64,000 bases of DNA from Artocarpus heterophyllus. Its lineage: Eukaryota > Streptophyta > Magnoliopsida > Rosales > Moraceae. The DNA lies in NCBI GenBank assembly GCA_025403435.1, contig CM046348.1, positions 13,392,034 through 13,456,033 on the forward strand. Reading direction: 5' to 3'. Each line of letters opens with the position of its first letter. Positions within the stretch are counted from its first letter, which is position 1. A model generated the notes under the pieces. The model was not told the origin of the DNA. It did not search any database and saw nothing but the letters and a program-made list of their open reading frames with translations. The translations under genes were made by a program, and so were the position numbers. Shown here piece by piece: positions 36,195 through 47,135 of the stretch.

Positions 36195-37184
36195 ATGGAT
36201 CCAATTACCGCCGCACACGGCCGTCCTCTTCCACCGCCGTTTATGTCGAGAGATCTCCAGCTCTCTCACCATCAATTCCAACAGCTCCAACACCACCACC
36301 AACATCAACACCAGCAACAGCACCAACACCAGCAGCAGCAACAACAAAACTCGGACGAGGAGCAAAACAGCAGCGCCTTAAGCCGGGGACAAAAGCGGGA
36401 ACGAGACGACACCGCCACGACTACTACGACAACTGAATTGGGAGGCGGAGGAGGAGGAGGAGCGGGGGACTCGACGGACGTGATCACCAGAAGGCCCCGG
36501 GGGCGGCCCGCGGGGTCGAAGAACAAGCCCAAGCCGCCGATCATAATCACGAGGGACAGCGCCAACGCCCTCCGCTCCCACGTGATGGAGATCGCCAACG
36601 CCTGCGACGTGATGGACTCCATGTCCGCCTACGCCCGCCGCCGCCAGCGTGGAATCTGCGTCCTCAGCGGCACCGGCACCGTCACCAACGTTACTCTACG
36701 CCAACCGGCCTCCCCCGGGGCCGTCGTAACCCTACACGGCAGGTTCGAGATTCTCTCCCTCTCCGGCTCCTTCCTCCCGCCGCCGGCGCCCCCCGCCGCG
36801 TCGGGGCTGACCATATACCTCGCAGGAGGGCAGGGGCAAGTGGTCGGGGGAAGCGTGGTGGGCCCGCTCATGGCGTCTGGGCCGGTGGTGATCATGGCGG
36901 CGTCGTTCGGGAATGCGGCCTACGAGAGGCTTCCGCTTGAGGAAGAGGATCAGGCGGCTAATATTCAGGTCTCTATGCAGGCCGGAAGCGGTGGGCTTGG
37001 ATCGCCAGGAAGTCTTAATGTCGGAGGAGGACAACAACAACCACCACTACAAGAACAAATGTTGCAAGATCCTAATAGCTCGGCATCGCTCTTTCATGGC
37101 GTGCCCGTGGCGCAGAATCTCTTGAATTCCTGCAATTTGCCCTCCGAGGCGTATTGGGGCACGGCTACTCGGCCTCCTTATTGA
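36195..37184 (+). CDS. AT-hook motif nuclear-localized (AHL) protein, clade A
   Basis: Intronless gene for a 329-residue AHL protein, a nuclear factor that binds the minor groove of AT-rich DNA and acts in oligomeric complexes on growth and flowering genes. One type-I AT-hook (core RGRP at 102-105, extended [15 protein letters not shown]) is followed by a PPC/DUF296 domain from about 122 to 247, with the diagnostic GRFEIL at 182-187 and [12 protein letters not shown] at 208-219. The N-terminus opens [16 protein letters not shown] and has a His/Gln-rich tract (about 24-51) and an acidic, Thr- and Gly-rich linker. The end [10 protein letters not shown] is typical of the AHL22/AHL24-like group. 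The single exon and AT-hook type fit clade A. I start at 36195 because the in-frame codon six bases earlier is TTG. GC content is far above the surroundings. Exact paralogue not assigned. Confidence 0.95.
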   Translation: MDPITAAHGRPLPPPFMSRDLQLSHHQFQQLQHHHQHQHQQQHQHQQQQQQNSDEEQNSSALSRGQKRERDDTATTTTTTELGGGGGGGAGDSTDVITRRPRGRPAGSKNKPKPPIIITRDSANALRSHVMEIANACDVMDSMSAYARRRQRGICVLSGTGTVTNVTLRQPASPGAVVTLHGRFEILSLSGSFLPPPAPPAASGLTIYLAGGQGQVVGGSVVGPLMASGPVVIMAASFGNAAYERLPLEEEDQAANIQVSMQAGSGGLGSPGSLNVGGGQQQPPLQEQMLQDPNSSASLFHGVPVAQNLLNSCNLPSEAYWGTATRPPY

Positions 37185-40100
37185 CCTTCTCTTAATGATT
37201 ATTAATGTTTTGGGTTTTTTTTTCCCTTTGATTTCTTTTTTTTTTTCTACCCTCTATATGAATCTTTTGTTAATCTCAATCGACTTTTCTCCGATCTGTA
37301 CTCTCAGGTTTATCAATATCTCTCTTTCTCTCTTTTTAAGTTCTTTTTTTTGTGGTTAATTTATTAAAGATGTTATTAATGATCGGTACTCTTACTTTGA
37401 TTGAAGAACAAAGCACAAATTTTTATGAGTTTCTCTTTGTTGACATAATTTGTTATGTTCTCGGAAGAGTTACTCCACTTCACGGTCCCAAGTGACGGTA
37501 GCTTAAAGCTGAAGTAATTACAGTACTAGATGAGCAAGGAGGTGGTGGCAAATCCGTTTCTGTCCCCCCCTCTCTCTCTCTTCAAGTATTTCGGGTGGTG
37601 CAGTTTCTGCTAACTTGTCTGTTAATCATTCATCTACTCTTTGCAGGAAAAGAAAAAAGAACATGACCCGAAATCTACTTTCTTTAGTAATTAATTTGAA
37701 TGCTTCACATTTTTTTAATTTAAAAATCATGTTACCACATATTTTCAATTTATTAGCATCATCTTTTTGTTCCTTTTGACACCCATCATTGCACCCAAAA
37801 CCTAATTTTTTTTGGACCCTAATTACTCGATCCACTTCTTCTTCTTGTTACAATAGTTATGGGCTTATGGGTCTCTCTCTCTTCTCTCTCTCTCTCACAT
37901 ACAGTCTGATGACTGATAATGTTAGGGTTTATTATAGAGGCAGAGAGATGAGCATTGGATACTGGGTCACACCTGCGCTGCTCCGTAAAAAGCTCCTTTT
38001 CGAGGCAACAGCCAGAGCCAACAAACAGACCTCAAGCCAAGCAAGCGTTAGAGTCTCTCTCTCTTCATCTCTCTCTCATTGGCACCAGAGAATTGAAGTA
38101 AAGTTAAGGGGAGTAAATCAGCAACTGAGAAAAGCCGGTAGGTATAAACCAATTTTTCCATATAATAATGAGAAATAACTTTTTTCTTGATTCTGTGATG
38201 TAATGGAGGCTCTTCTTCAAAACCCTAGCTAGTAGAACTAGTTCTGTTGTTCTTTTTCACAGCTGCAACTCAAAAAAATTAAAAATAAAAAAAAATATCC
38301 CACAATTATATATATATATATCATTTTTCTTCCGTCATTCCCGGTCTCCTTTTATAATTTATTTGTTTTGTTTCTTTGGATTATATATATATATATATAT
38401 ATATATATACTCACACACACTCTAGCATGCCCCATTTATGCTCTTGATCAGAGTATTCTCAGAGACATATTCTCTTTGAACATTAACCAGACAAAAGTTT
38501 TATACTACTAGGACTTCCATTTTCGACGCAATTTTTTCCTAGCTATAGGACTAGGACTAGCATATATTATATATACCTACTGTACCCACTGAAGGAAAAT
38601 TTAGTTTTTTTTTTTTAATATTTAACTCTCTTCTTTTACCTTTTCTTTTAGATAACGCTTAATTATCAGTACCTTTTTTCTTCTGCTGTTGTTTTTCATG
38701 ATGATATACATAGAACCTTAAATTTATTCTTTTACTATTTGCATTCATTGGTTTAAGATTAAAACCTCAAAAATGTGATCGTATGTTATGAACTTGAACA
38801 ATATTGGAAAACTTTTGTGGGGTGATACATAATTATTTTGGTGGACCATTTGTGTACTGTGCTCGAGATATATCATGATTCATAATCCTTTACAGTTCAT
38901 CATGATGATCAGCATCACTTGATTCCTTCAAGTACACATTCTAATGTTATATTAATTAAGTGTATATAATATCAAGATTCTGTTCCCTTCCCACCTTTTC
39001 TTCTTTTCCTTCTTTATTTCTTTCTTTCTTGTTTTCACTTTTTTGCTCTTACCCTGTTCTTCTCTTTTCATAATAATCGCTTTTAAGCTTAGCTCAAATT
39101 GTTTATAGCACCTCATCAAACCTTTTTGCAGAACTCTGAATTGATCCCAAAAAAACAGGTTTTTTCACCCGGCTCCTTTTATTTACACACACACACACGA
39201 TGTAAAGGCGCATACAGTATTCATTTAACAAAAGAAAATTTTGGAGTGCATGTATAACACTTTCTTTCTGTGCTGAATGCGGATTTATATAGTATACATA
39301 ACATAAAGGACTTTAGTTTAGCAATAATGATATTGAGCTGCTAATTTAGTTGAATTAGCTAATTTAAAATATTGATCCTATATATATTATGAAGAAGAAG
39401 AAGAAGAAGGCAGCTTCTCTACCAAGTTGAAGCTTTTGAAAGTAACTCTTTTACCCCAAATATATGGAAAAGAAAAGAGAGAGAAAGAGAGAGAGAGAGA
39501 GAGCAGTAGTTGGAATTTCTTTTCTTGCATTTTTAACGTCCGACTTTGTATTGGATATTAACACAATGCATCTAATTAGCAATGCAAAGAAATGCTTTCT
39601 TGATTTGTTGTTTTAACAATGATCAATAGATATTTTAACTGACTTCCACAGTTTAAAAGCTCAATGTGGATGCATCGGGTCCTCAATGTGGCGGCAAAAG
39701 TGACTTTGACTGCCATGACCAATAACATTGTTTTGAAATTGCAAAGGGTTACACTTCAAAGAACAAAGTTGAAATGGAGGAAACTTGACAATGAGTAACG
39801 ACAAAGAACAATGCCAGGATCCTACCTTTTATCTATAATTTTTAATGCCTACTAATACGGCGTATGAATTGTTATTCTTCTACTAGTAGGTGTTTTTAAA
39901 AAATAGTAATATTAAAAACGAATGGAAATGTATCATTTTATTATCACGTGTGAGTTGATATTTAAAAAAAAAAAAAAAAAAAAAGGAATTCTTGCATTGT
40001 TCAATTGCCTAGGTATACTTCGTTGCCAGCTAAAAGACCACGTATCTTGATATTTCGGGGGAAAAAAGATTGAAATCTTGATAGCTCCAGTTGGATTATG

Positions 40101-40196
40101 ATTCCTCTAGTATGTAGTTGGTCTTGTTAGTCTTCAAAGACCAAAATGTTTGAGAAATTTTGGAATTTTTGAGTTACTCAAATATCTTCTGGACAT
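37185..40196. other. Gene-free spacer after the AHL gene
   Basis: AHL 3' UTR, then AT-rich DNA with CT/GA tracts (37567-37581, 37873-37898, 39478-39502), an AT tract at 38384-38410, GAA triplets at 39391-39407 and a 20-base A run near 39962. A 129-codon open frame at 37789-38178 is low-complexity (Ser/Leu from CT repeats) with no family resemblance. Confidence 0.5.
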
Positions 40197-40300
40197 AAAA
40201 ATTTTCAATAAAAATTTTAGGAAATATTGAAAAAAATAAGGAAATATTAAAAATTTTCAATAAAAATTTTAGGAAATATAAAAAAAAAAAATCAGGAAAT
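40197..40300. repeat. 52-bp tandem repeat, two copies
   Basis: The block AAAAATTTTCAATAAAAATT, continuing TTAGGAAATAT and then AGGAAATATT, occurs twice head to tail with a 52-bp period. Very AT-rich; no function apparent. Confidence 0.75.
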
Positions 40301-40354
40301 ATTAGTTAAAATATCAAAGTTTAGAGAGTGGGTAAAATTTTTTAAAAAAATTGG

Positions 40355-40828
40355 CAGTGAAATGAACGAATGATATTTTTGTAAGTAAATTCAAAAACCG
40401 TACTTATAGTTTTTGATCTCATCGAATGTATACCTTTAGATTAGATTTAATATACAATTTTATACATTACCTCAGTAAATAGTTGATTTTGACTTTTGAA
40501 AGGACCAAATCATTCTTAAGTAAAAGAGAAAAAATTAAAACGAAAAAAAAAAAAGAAAACACACAAAACAGCCATTTTTTAGGGTATTTCATACATTTTT
40601 TAAGTCAAAAACCTTAGTATAAAGTTTTTTTTTTTAAGTTTTCAAAGTTCTCGAATTTTTTAACTTGAGGATTTATTAGATAATTTTTTAGGTCAAAATT
40701 AAAGATTTAGTCTAGGAAAAACATAAACTTATGTGTTAATTCAAATTTGAAGATATATGTTTGATAAGACAAAAAACCAAAGGCATGATATTTGAATAAA
40801 CCTAAAATATAAGGTATAAAACGGGTAA
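40355..40828. mobile_element. Long-TIR MITE, copy B
   Basis: Related to the 8063-8516 unit. Shared landmarks run in order: ATTCAAAAACCGTAC, GATCTCATCGAATGTATACC, TTGACTTTTGAAAGGACCAA, AAACACACAAAACAGCC and a final AATAAACCTAAAA..GGTATAAAACGGGTAA. The end is an imperfect inverted copy of the start. The right end near 40828 is clear; the left end is estimated from the alignment with copy A. Confidence 0.6.
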
Positions 40829-42104
40829 AAATGCCTTATAAAAAAAAGGATGGAAATGAAACTTTCAATTCTTCATCAGAGGTTAGCACCACCATCTCGA
40901 TAAAAGATTGAGGGAATTTATAGTTTCTCATTGTACTGATAGAATGCTAAAAGATCAAATCTATGCGTAATGTTTACAGCTATATTATAACACAAATACG
41001 GCTTAAATAAAGATCTCAGTCGTATTTGAGTCTTATAGAATTCTCTTTTGGGGTATTTTAGAACCCATATATGTAATGTTTGTAAATTTTTTCTTATAAA
41101 CTTGTTTACTTAAGTTTTTTCAATGTTTATATTATCTTAAAATAGGGGGAAAAAGTATCATGTTTTGAAGTAAATTTCTATAATTTTTATATGTTTTCTA
41201 TTTTTTTTAATCTAGAGTACTGAACTAATTATCCAAGAACTATCTTTTTTTTTTTTTTTTTCTCATCTCCGCATAATTATGTGGATATACGTGTAGATAA
41301 ACATTAACAAGGCAGATTAGTTAACGCTAGTTATTTGACAATCTCTTTCTCTAATGTAAAACTACCAATGCCAAATTTATATTTAGCACTAAAGTGCCAA
41401 AATGAAGTATTTGATTTTCTTGTTTTATTTTATGTTCTAATATATAATGCTATTTCAAATAAGATATTTATCCTGTAACTTATAGAGAGTAAATTTTTAA
41501 TTTTTAAATAATTTGATAATATGTTGTCATAGTTAAATAGTGTTATTTGTATTGTTAGTCCTGAATTATGAGTAATGTGAGAATGTAGACACATGAACTT
41601 TTAAGTTTAGAAGATTACTTTTAGTTTTTTTTGGGACAATTTTGATTTTTATTATTAATAAGGACAAATGTTTGTTAAGTTTAACGGAAATAATTACATT
41701 CTTACGTACAAGAGCTAAAAGTTTCAAATAGATAATAACAATCACCGCAAAAAATTGCAATTTTCAATAAGTTACAATAGCAAGAGAAAAATTTATATAT
41801 AACGTAACTATTTCCTTAAATTTCAAGTTTATGGACATATGATTATCTTTGTTAAATTATAAAATATTCCACTCTCAATTTTTGAGTCAACGACAAAAAT
41901 GGCCTAAAAATACAAAGAAATAGTAAAAATAGCATATTTAGGTTAAAATTTGGTAAATCAAAATGTACAGTAAATAGCATATCATGAGAAATTGAGTAAC
42001 ATCTCATAAAAAATTGAGAATAAAAACCCCCCAAAATACCTCCACTTTTTTCTCCTTTATATCTCTCACCTTCCTTCTTCACCAGCACTCATAATTGTTG
42101 AGAA
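40829..42104. other. Gene-free spacer before the minisatellite
   Basis: AT-rich. The last 240 bases (from about 41870) contain AATAGCATATTTAGGTTAAA, which has a weak inverted counterpart near 51150-51190. The minisatellite may therefore sit inside a larger transposon spanning roughly 41.86-51.2 kb. Confidence 0.4.
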
Positions 42105-42659
42105 ATACGGTATTTATATGGTAATATTGTATTCCCAATAATGAAAAAAAGTTACCAGTGATTTCGTCGGACTATCGAAGGCCGTGAAATACAGTATTAA
42201 CTTGTAAATATTATATTAACGTGTAAGTACAAAAATCCATCGATGACTTTGTTGAGCCGTTGACGATCGAGAAATTCAGTGTTAACTTGTAAATATTTTA
42301 TTAACATATAAGTACAAAAATTCACCGATGATTTTGTTAGACCGCTGGTGGCTAGGAAATATAATATTAGCCTATAAATACTATATAAATGCATAAGTAC
42401 AAAAATTTACAGGTGACATCGTTAGACCATCGGCTGTCAGAAAATACAATATTAACATAATAATATTGTATTAATGTGTAAATACAAAATTCACCGACGA
42501 GATTGGCAGACCTCCAATGCCCGAAAAATACAGTATCAACATGTTAATACAGTATTAACGTGTAAATACAGAAATGCATCGGTGACTTCGCCTGACCACT
42601 AGTGGCAGGGAAAATACAGTATTAACGTGTAAATGTAAAAATTTATCGACGACTTCTTT
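42105..42659. repeat. 85-bp minisatellite array, left part
   Basis: About six and a half tandem units with anchors (ACAGTATTAAC or variants) at 42192, 42277, 42362, 42447, 42531 and 42617: spacing 85, 85, 85, 84, 86. A typical unit reads GACTTCGTTAGACCGC, then TGGCAGGAAATACAGTATT, then a second half with TACAGTATTAACGTGTAAAT and ACAAAAATTCACC. Each unit carries two internal GTATTAAC boxes. The array stops abruptly at 42659, where a mobile element begins. Confidence 0.9.
42655..42659. repeat. Left target duplication TCTTT
   Basis: TCTTT precedes the TG start of the 42660 element and is repeated at 49434-49438 just after its end, inside the resumed minisatellite. Confidence 0.75.
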
Positions 42660-44269
42660 TGCGACAACCCGTCTTTTCAAGCCATCACTTAACTTGCTAA
42701 AACATCATTTCTTAACTTTATTCTTACTTACTAGTAAGAAAAACACTAGGAAATTTTTTCATTTTTTAAATCATACTTGAAACTATTGTGACTTGCGTTT
42801 CAACATAATCTAAAACCTTAGAACAAAACTTGATTTAATAATCATTCAAAACATTTCATAAAATATATCTTTTAAAATGTTTTTTTCTTTTTAACTTTGT
42901 AATTATCTAAAACATTTCTTTAAACTCGTTAAGTAAACATTTACTTTTCTTAAAACTTTTTAAAACATCTTTTCTAAAACAACGGAAACTTTTTTTTAAC
43001 ACAGTGGAAATTTTCTATAGTGGTATCCATACCTAGTCATTTTATCTCTCTCTCTATAATACCGAGCTCGTCAACCAGTCACACAAGTCTCTTGTATGAC
43101 CATCTATAGCATAAAAGAACTTATAATGAGCTTTCACTTAATAAGTTCAAACATAATCTCACAAAATATTAAAAATTTTCATAAAACCTTCCTCTTTAGA
43201 CCTTTTTCATAAAACATTTTTCATAACCGTTTCTCATAAAATGTTTTCATAAACATTTTTTGTAAAACATCTTTCTTGAAACATTTCTTGTAAAATGTTT
43301 TCGACAACATATTCTTAAAGTAACATTTCTTAAAGGAACGCAAGCAATATCATAATTCTTATTCCGTTTATGCCTTTTTATGAATTTCTTATTATCATTC
43401 TAAACCTTTTTGAACTATACGCGCAAGCGTACGTACCAAGTGCACTTGACCATTGAACACCAATGTCATAACGTAACTTAAGATAACACTCCCCTTAGGT
43501 CGAGAAGCTAGTGTGATACTTTGTTATCTTAATTTTAGGGTTAGATTATCAATCTTGTAACCTTAGTGAACATAATGCATGATATAACTTAATGTCTATA
43601 ACATATAACACAACAATTACAACCATATGGCAAATCATAACATTATGCATAACAAATGCAATATATTTTAAATATTTATAAAGCATTTTTGAAATTCATT
43701 TTCTTCATGCTATAGGTGAGGTTTGAAACTTACCCAAGCAACGTTCTAACATTCCCAGTTTATCCTTTATCTTTTATTAGTCAGCTTTGTGTCCTATTCA
43801 AACACCCGACTATCAGTTAATTTTTTTTATTACCAACCTACTTGATTGATAACAAAACTTAAATATTAAACGTTCATTCCTAATCTTTTCGTCTTGTTAC
43901 CGTCGGTTTACTTCTCCATTACGTAACTTGAATGTTTCTCAGTCACATTTCACATCTTTCTTGATGGTTTTATTACTTAATGTGATATTGAACATTTTTT
44001 GTCTAAGGGCGTTTCGTTAATTCAGAGGGCTCAGGGTCCGTTTTAGCGATTTTATCAAAAATAACGGTTTTACTTTTAATGAGTTTTTCATAAGTTATAT
44101 AGCTTCACTAAACTTCTCGTTTTCTCTTGCCCTTCGATTACTTACGAGTTATGGAAAATTCCTGCTAACAGACGTTTTCCTAAATCAAGTGTTTTGGGGC
44201 TCGTTTAGGCCTTTTTATGAAAAATAACTATTTTGTCCTTGATAGGTCTTACACAAAAATGTTGATGCA

Positions 44270-47135
44270 ATCAACATTGTTGAGATTTTGATTTACAGAT
44301 AATGTCGTGGATATTGTCGATATCGATGGATATTCGGGAAAAAATTAATATCATAAGGAAAGCTTGTCGTTTTTTCTTACAACTTTTGACAATGTTAAAA
44401 TAATCAATATTACTTAATTTAAAATAAGTTAATAACGTAAGTGATATAATATTGATCTAAGATAATAGTTATATTGCTGACTAGAAAAGGATACCATCAT
44501 TATATATATTGATTATGTTTCTAATATTATTTTACATGCTCATTACAAACAAAATACAATAATATAATAGAGTACAAAAAACTACTACCAAACATAATAA
44601 AGTACACATAAACTTCAAATATCTTTAATACCAAAAGGAGTTTTAGTCAGTTGGAAAGCATTAAGTAGGTTCCAATCTTAATCTAAACAATACATCTACT
44701 AGGATATTACTCTTGAATAGTTATAGATGTTTCACATGTATGTTTCTTGATCTTTTCCTATTGTTAATCTATAAATTAGATATTGTAAATTTTTCTAACT
44801 TGATGAGTAGTCTTCATAGAGTTGTAATGATATCTCGACACTAATTTCTGGTGGAGGATACATAGATATATTAAAGAAACTATCTTGGTTTGTACCTCTG
44901 AACTTATTCCTATTTAAGAACTATAAAGAATATTGTAACCATAAGAATTTTCATTAATTCCAAAGCTCATGAAGTCAAAATCCAAGACAATTAAATCTTC
45001 ATCAGTTTGACTTATTTGAGTTACACTATGTCTTTTTATATGTTGTTTTATAATTGCCCCAATACCCTCATCTTCTGTGCCCTATAATCATAATCTTTAT
45101 CTTGTGTAGCATGCGTAAATTTGTCTTTTCCAGTGAATGGGCTAAAACGAATTTGATTGGACATTGTACTTCTTCTTCTTTCATAGACTCCATCATTATT
45201 GTCATCACCACCCCACCATCATCATCCTCGTCAGTATTGTTGGAATCATAACAAAATTTATGTGCTTTATGAAACAACAATAGTTGGAACAAAAAGATAA
45301 AAGTGTTGGCTCCAAGGTTTCACAAAATGTTTTTAAATTTGTTTTGTTGATAACAAATGCAATTTTTATGTATATGTGCAAATGTGCATTTTTAGCTAAT
45401 GAAATTATTGAATGTTACAAAGCTTAAGTTCAAGAAAATTCAAGTGAAGAACGTTCAAGAAGTGTCAAGCTATGGAAGCAACAAGGAATGGACTCACGAG
45501 GACTTGAAGATTGCAAGATTTTATTAGTTATATAAGTCCTAATATAAGTGAGCAACTTTTCAATAAGTTTATAGTCAAATGCAAGCTCAATTTCATACAT
45601 ACACATTTGCATTCATATATATATTTTCAATCTTTGCATATGTGTCTTCAAAGCTTTCAAGTTGTTTTATTATTTGGGATGTGTTCAAAAATGCATATAA
45701 GTGACCTAAACAGGTTTCTATAAAACTAGGATTTTAGAACACATTATTTGAATGGTTTTAAGCAACACAGATAGGCCCGTCGACCATTCATGGTCGACCT
45801 GTTGATGGCCCAAGATCGGCCTATCGACACCGATTGCCTTACGTCGGCTTTTCGATCTAGGAGATTTTAGAGACCTTAAAAATATGCCTCTAACGGCCTA
45901 TGAACCTCAAGGTTCAGCCTGCCAAACAACCACAATGGCCTGCCAATCAGATGACCATTTGGAGTCCTGTTTTAAAATTTTCAATTTCGACCTACCGAAC
46001 ATATTGTCTGGCACGGCTAACCATTAGAACTCCATTTGCAACAGCTATATAAACCCAAAATCTAGTTTTTGAGCCACAAATGAGTACTTAGAGGCTATAA
46101 ACACACCTCCATTCATTATGAAATCAACAAGAAATATATTGAAAGAATTCTGACATTGTTTACAAAGCATCCATTCAATACATACATTCTCTTAAGCATA
46201 CATTTGTTCTATATTCATTTTGAGAGTAGCTCACACCTCCAATATAGGCCTTATATTATATTCATTTCTTTTGGAGAGATTATTTTGTGAGTGTATCCAT
46301 TCTTGTAAATCATACCCTACAAGCTTTAGGTTTCCAAGCCTTGCAAATCAGGGTGTTTTTTGTTAAGACAATCTCCATCAAAATTGTCGTTTGTAATAAG
46401 GTGTGGTGAGCCTCAAGTAGACCAAGTCACGATGTTTATACAAGGAATGATCATGCCAAAAAGACGCTTGTATAGTGCAAGAGGTCTAGTGAGGGTTTTG
46501 CTTGACAACATTAGACGTAGGCTTTTCGTCGAACCACTATAAATAGCATTTGTATTTCTTCTCCCTACACTTTTACTTTAACACAATTTATATTTGCCTA
46601 CATTATTCAATATCTTTGTTTGTGTGTTTATAACTTAAGCAAATTTTATCTAGAAATTTCTGATAATTGTAAAAAGTTTTAAAAACCCAATTCATCCCCT
46701 TTTAGGTAACTATTCTTGGGCTAACAAAAAGGTAGTAAAAATATAGTACATACATATATGTAACAAGACATATGTTTTACAAAAGAGTCGTGAACTATTC
46801 ATTTTAAAAGTAATAACAATTTAAAGACTAATAAGTCTTAATAAATACTTTTTATTGTCTTTAGATTCAAACTATTAGTCACATTTTATTGAAAAATAAT
46901 TTTAAAAAGTCCAACAAAATTGAGTTTTGTGCAAAAAAGAAAAGTTTCCTGGTCTTTTTGGATATTTTGTGGGAATTTTCAGAAATATTACGTATTTTCA
47001 CAAATATTCATTGATACTACGAATATTAATGGATATTTATGAATATCCTGAAAGAAAAATATTTCCCCTTATATCTATATCGAGACTTTAAAATATAGAC
47101 ATTATCGAGGAAATATCAACAATATCATGAACATT
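44270..47135. mobile_element. Nested DNA-transposon relic with ATATCGAT-rich ends
   Basis: Within the 42660 element, both ends carry related inverted sequence: AAATGTTGATG..ATTGTTGAGATTTT..GATAATGTC at 44260-44315, and on the opposite strand AAATGTTCATGATATTGTTG..GATAATGTC from about 47135. Both are followed inward by GATATCGATGGATAT-type motifs. Minus-strand frames at about 44790-45290 (acidic DEDDDGG, then FSFGINENSYGYN-like and MYPPPEISVEIS pieces) look like the C-terminal end of a decayed transposase gene of unrecognised superfamily. Boundaries are approximate, with no duplication read. Confidence 0.45.
45304..46726 (+). repeat. Solo Copia LTR with perfect target duplication
   Basis: A 1,423-bp unit starting TGTTGGCTCC and ending GGGCTAACA, flanked on both sides by AAAAG (45299-45303 and 46727-46731). 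Termini and the 3' part (CCCAATTCATCCCC..TTGGGCTAACA) are typical of long plant Copia LTRs. A TATA motif (GCTATATAAACCC, near 46045) marks the expected promoter. No internal region is present, so it is a solo LTR left by recombination between two LTRs. It lies inside the 44270-47135 relic. Confidence 0.88.

Noticed and set aside
37789..38178. 129-codon open frame downstream of the AHL gene
   Set aside because: Composition follows CT repeats (Ser/Leu runs), no family motif, no leader or splice context.
38880..38935. TCATCATGATGATCAGCATC, faintly like a miR172-type hairpin arm
   Set aside because: Does not match the mature sequence or its star, and no opposing arm was found.
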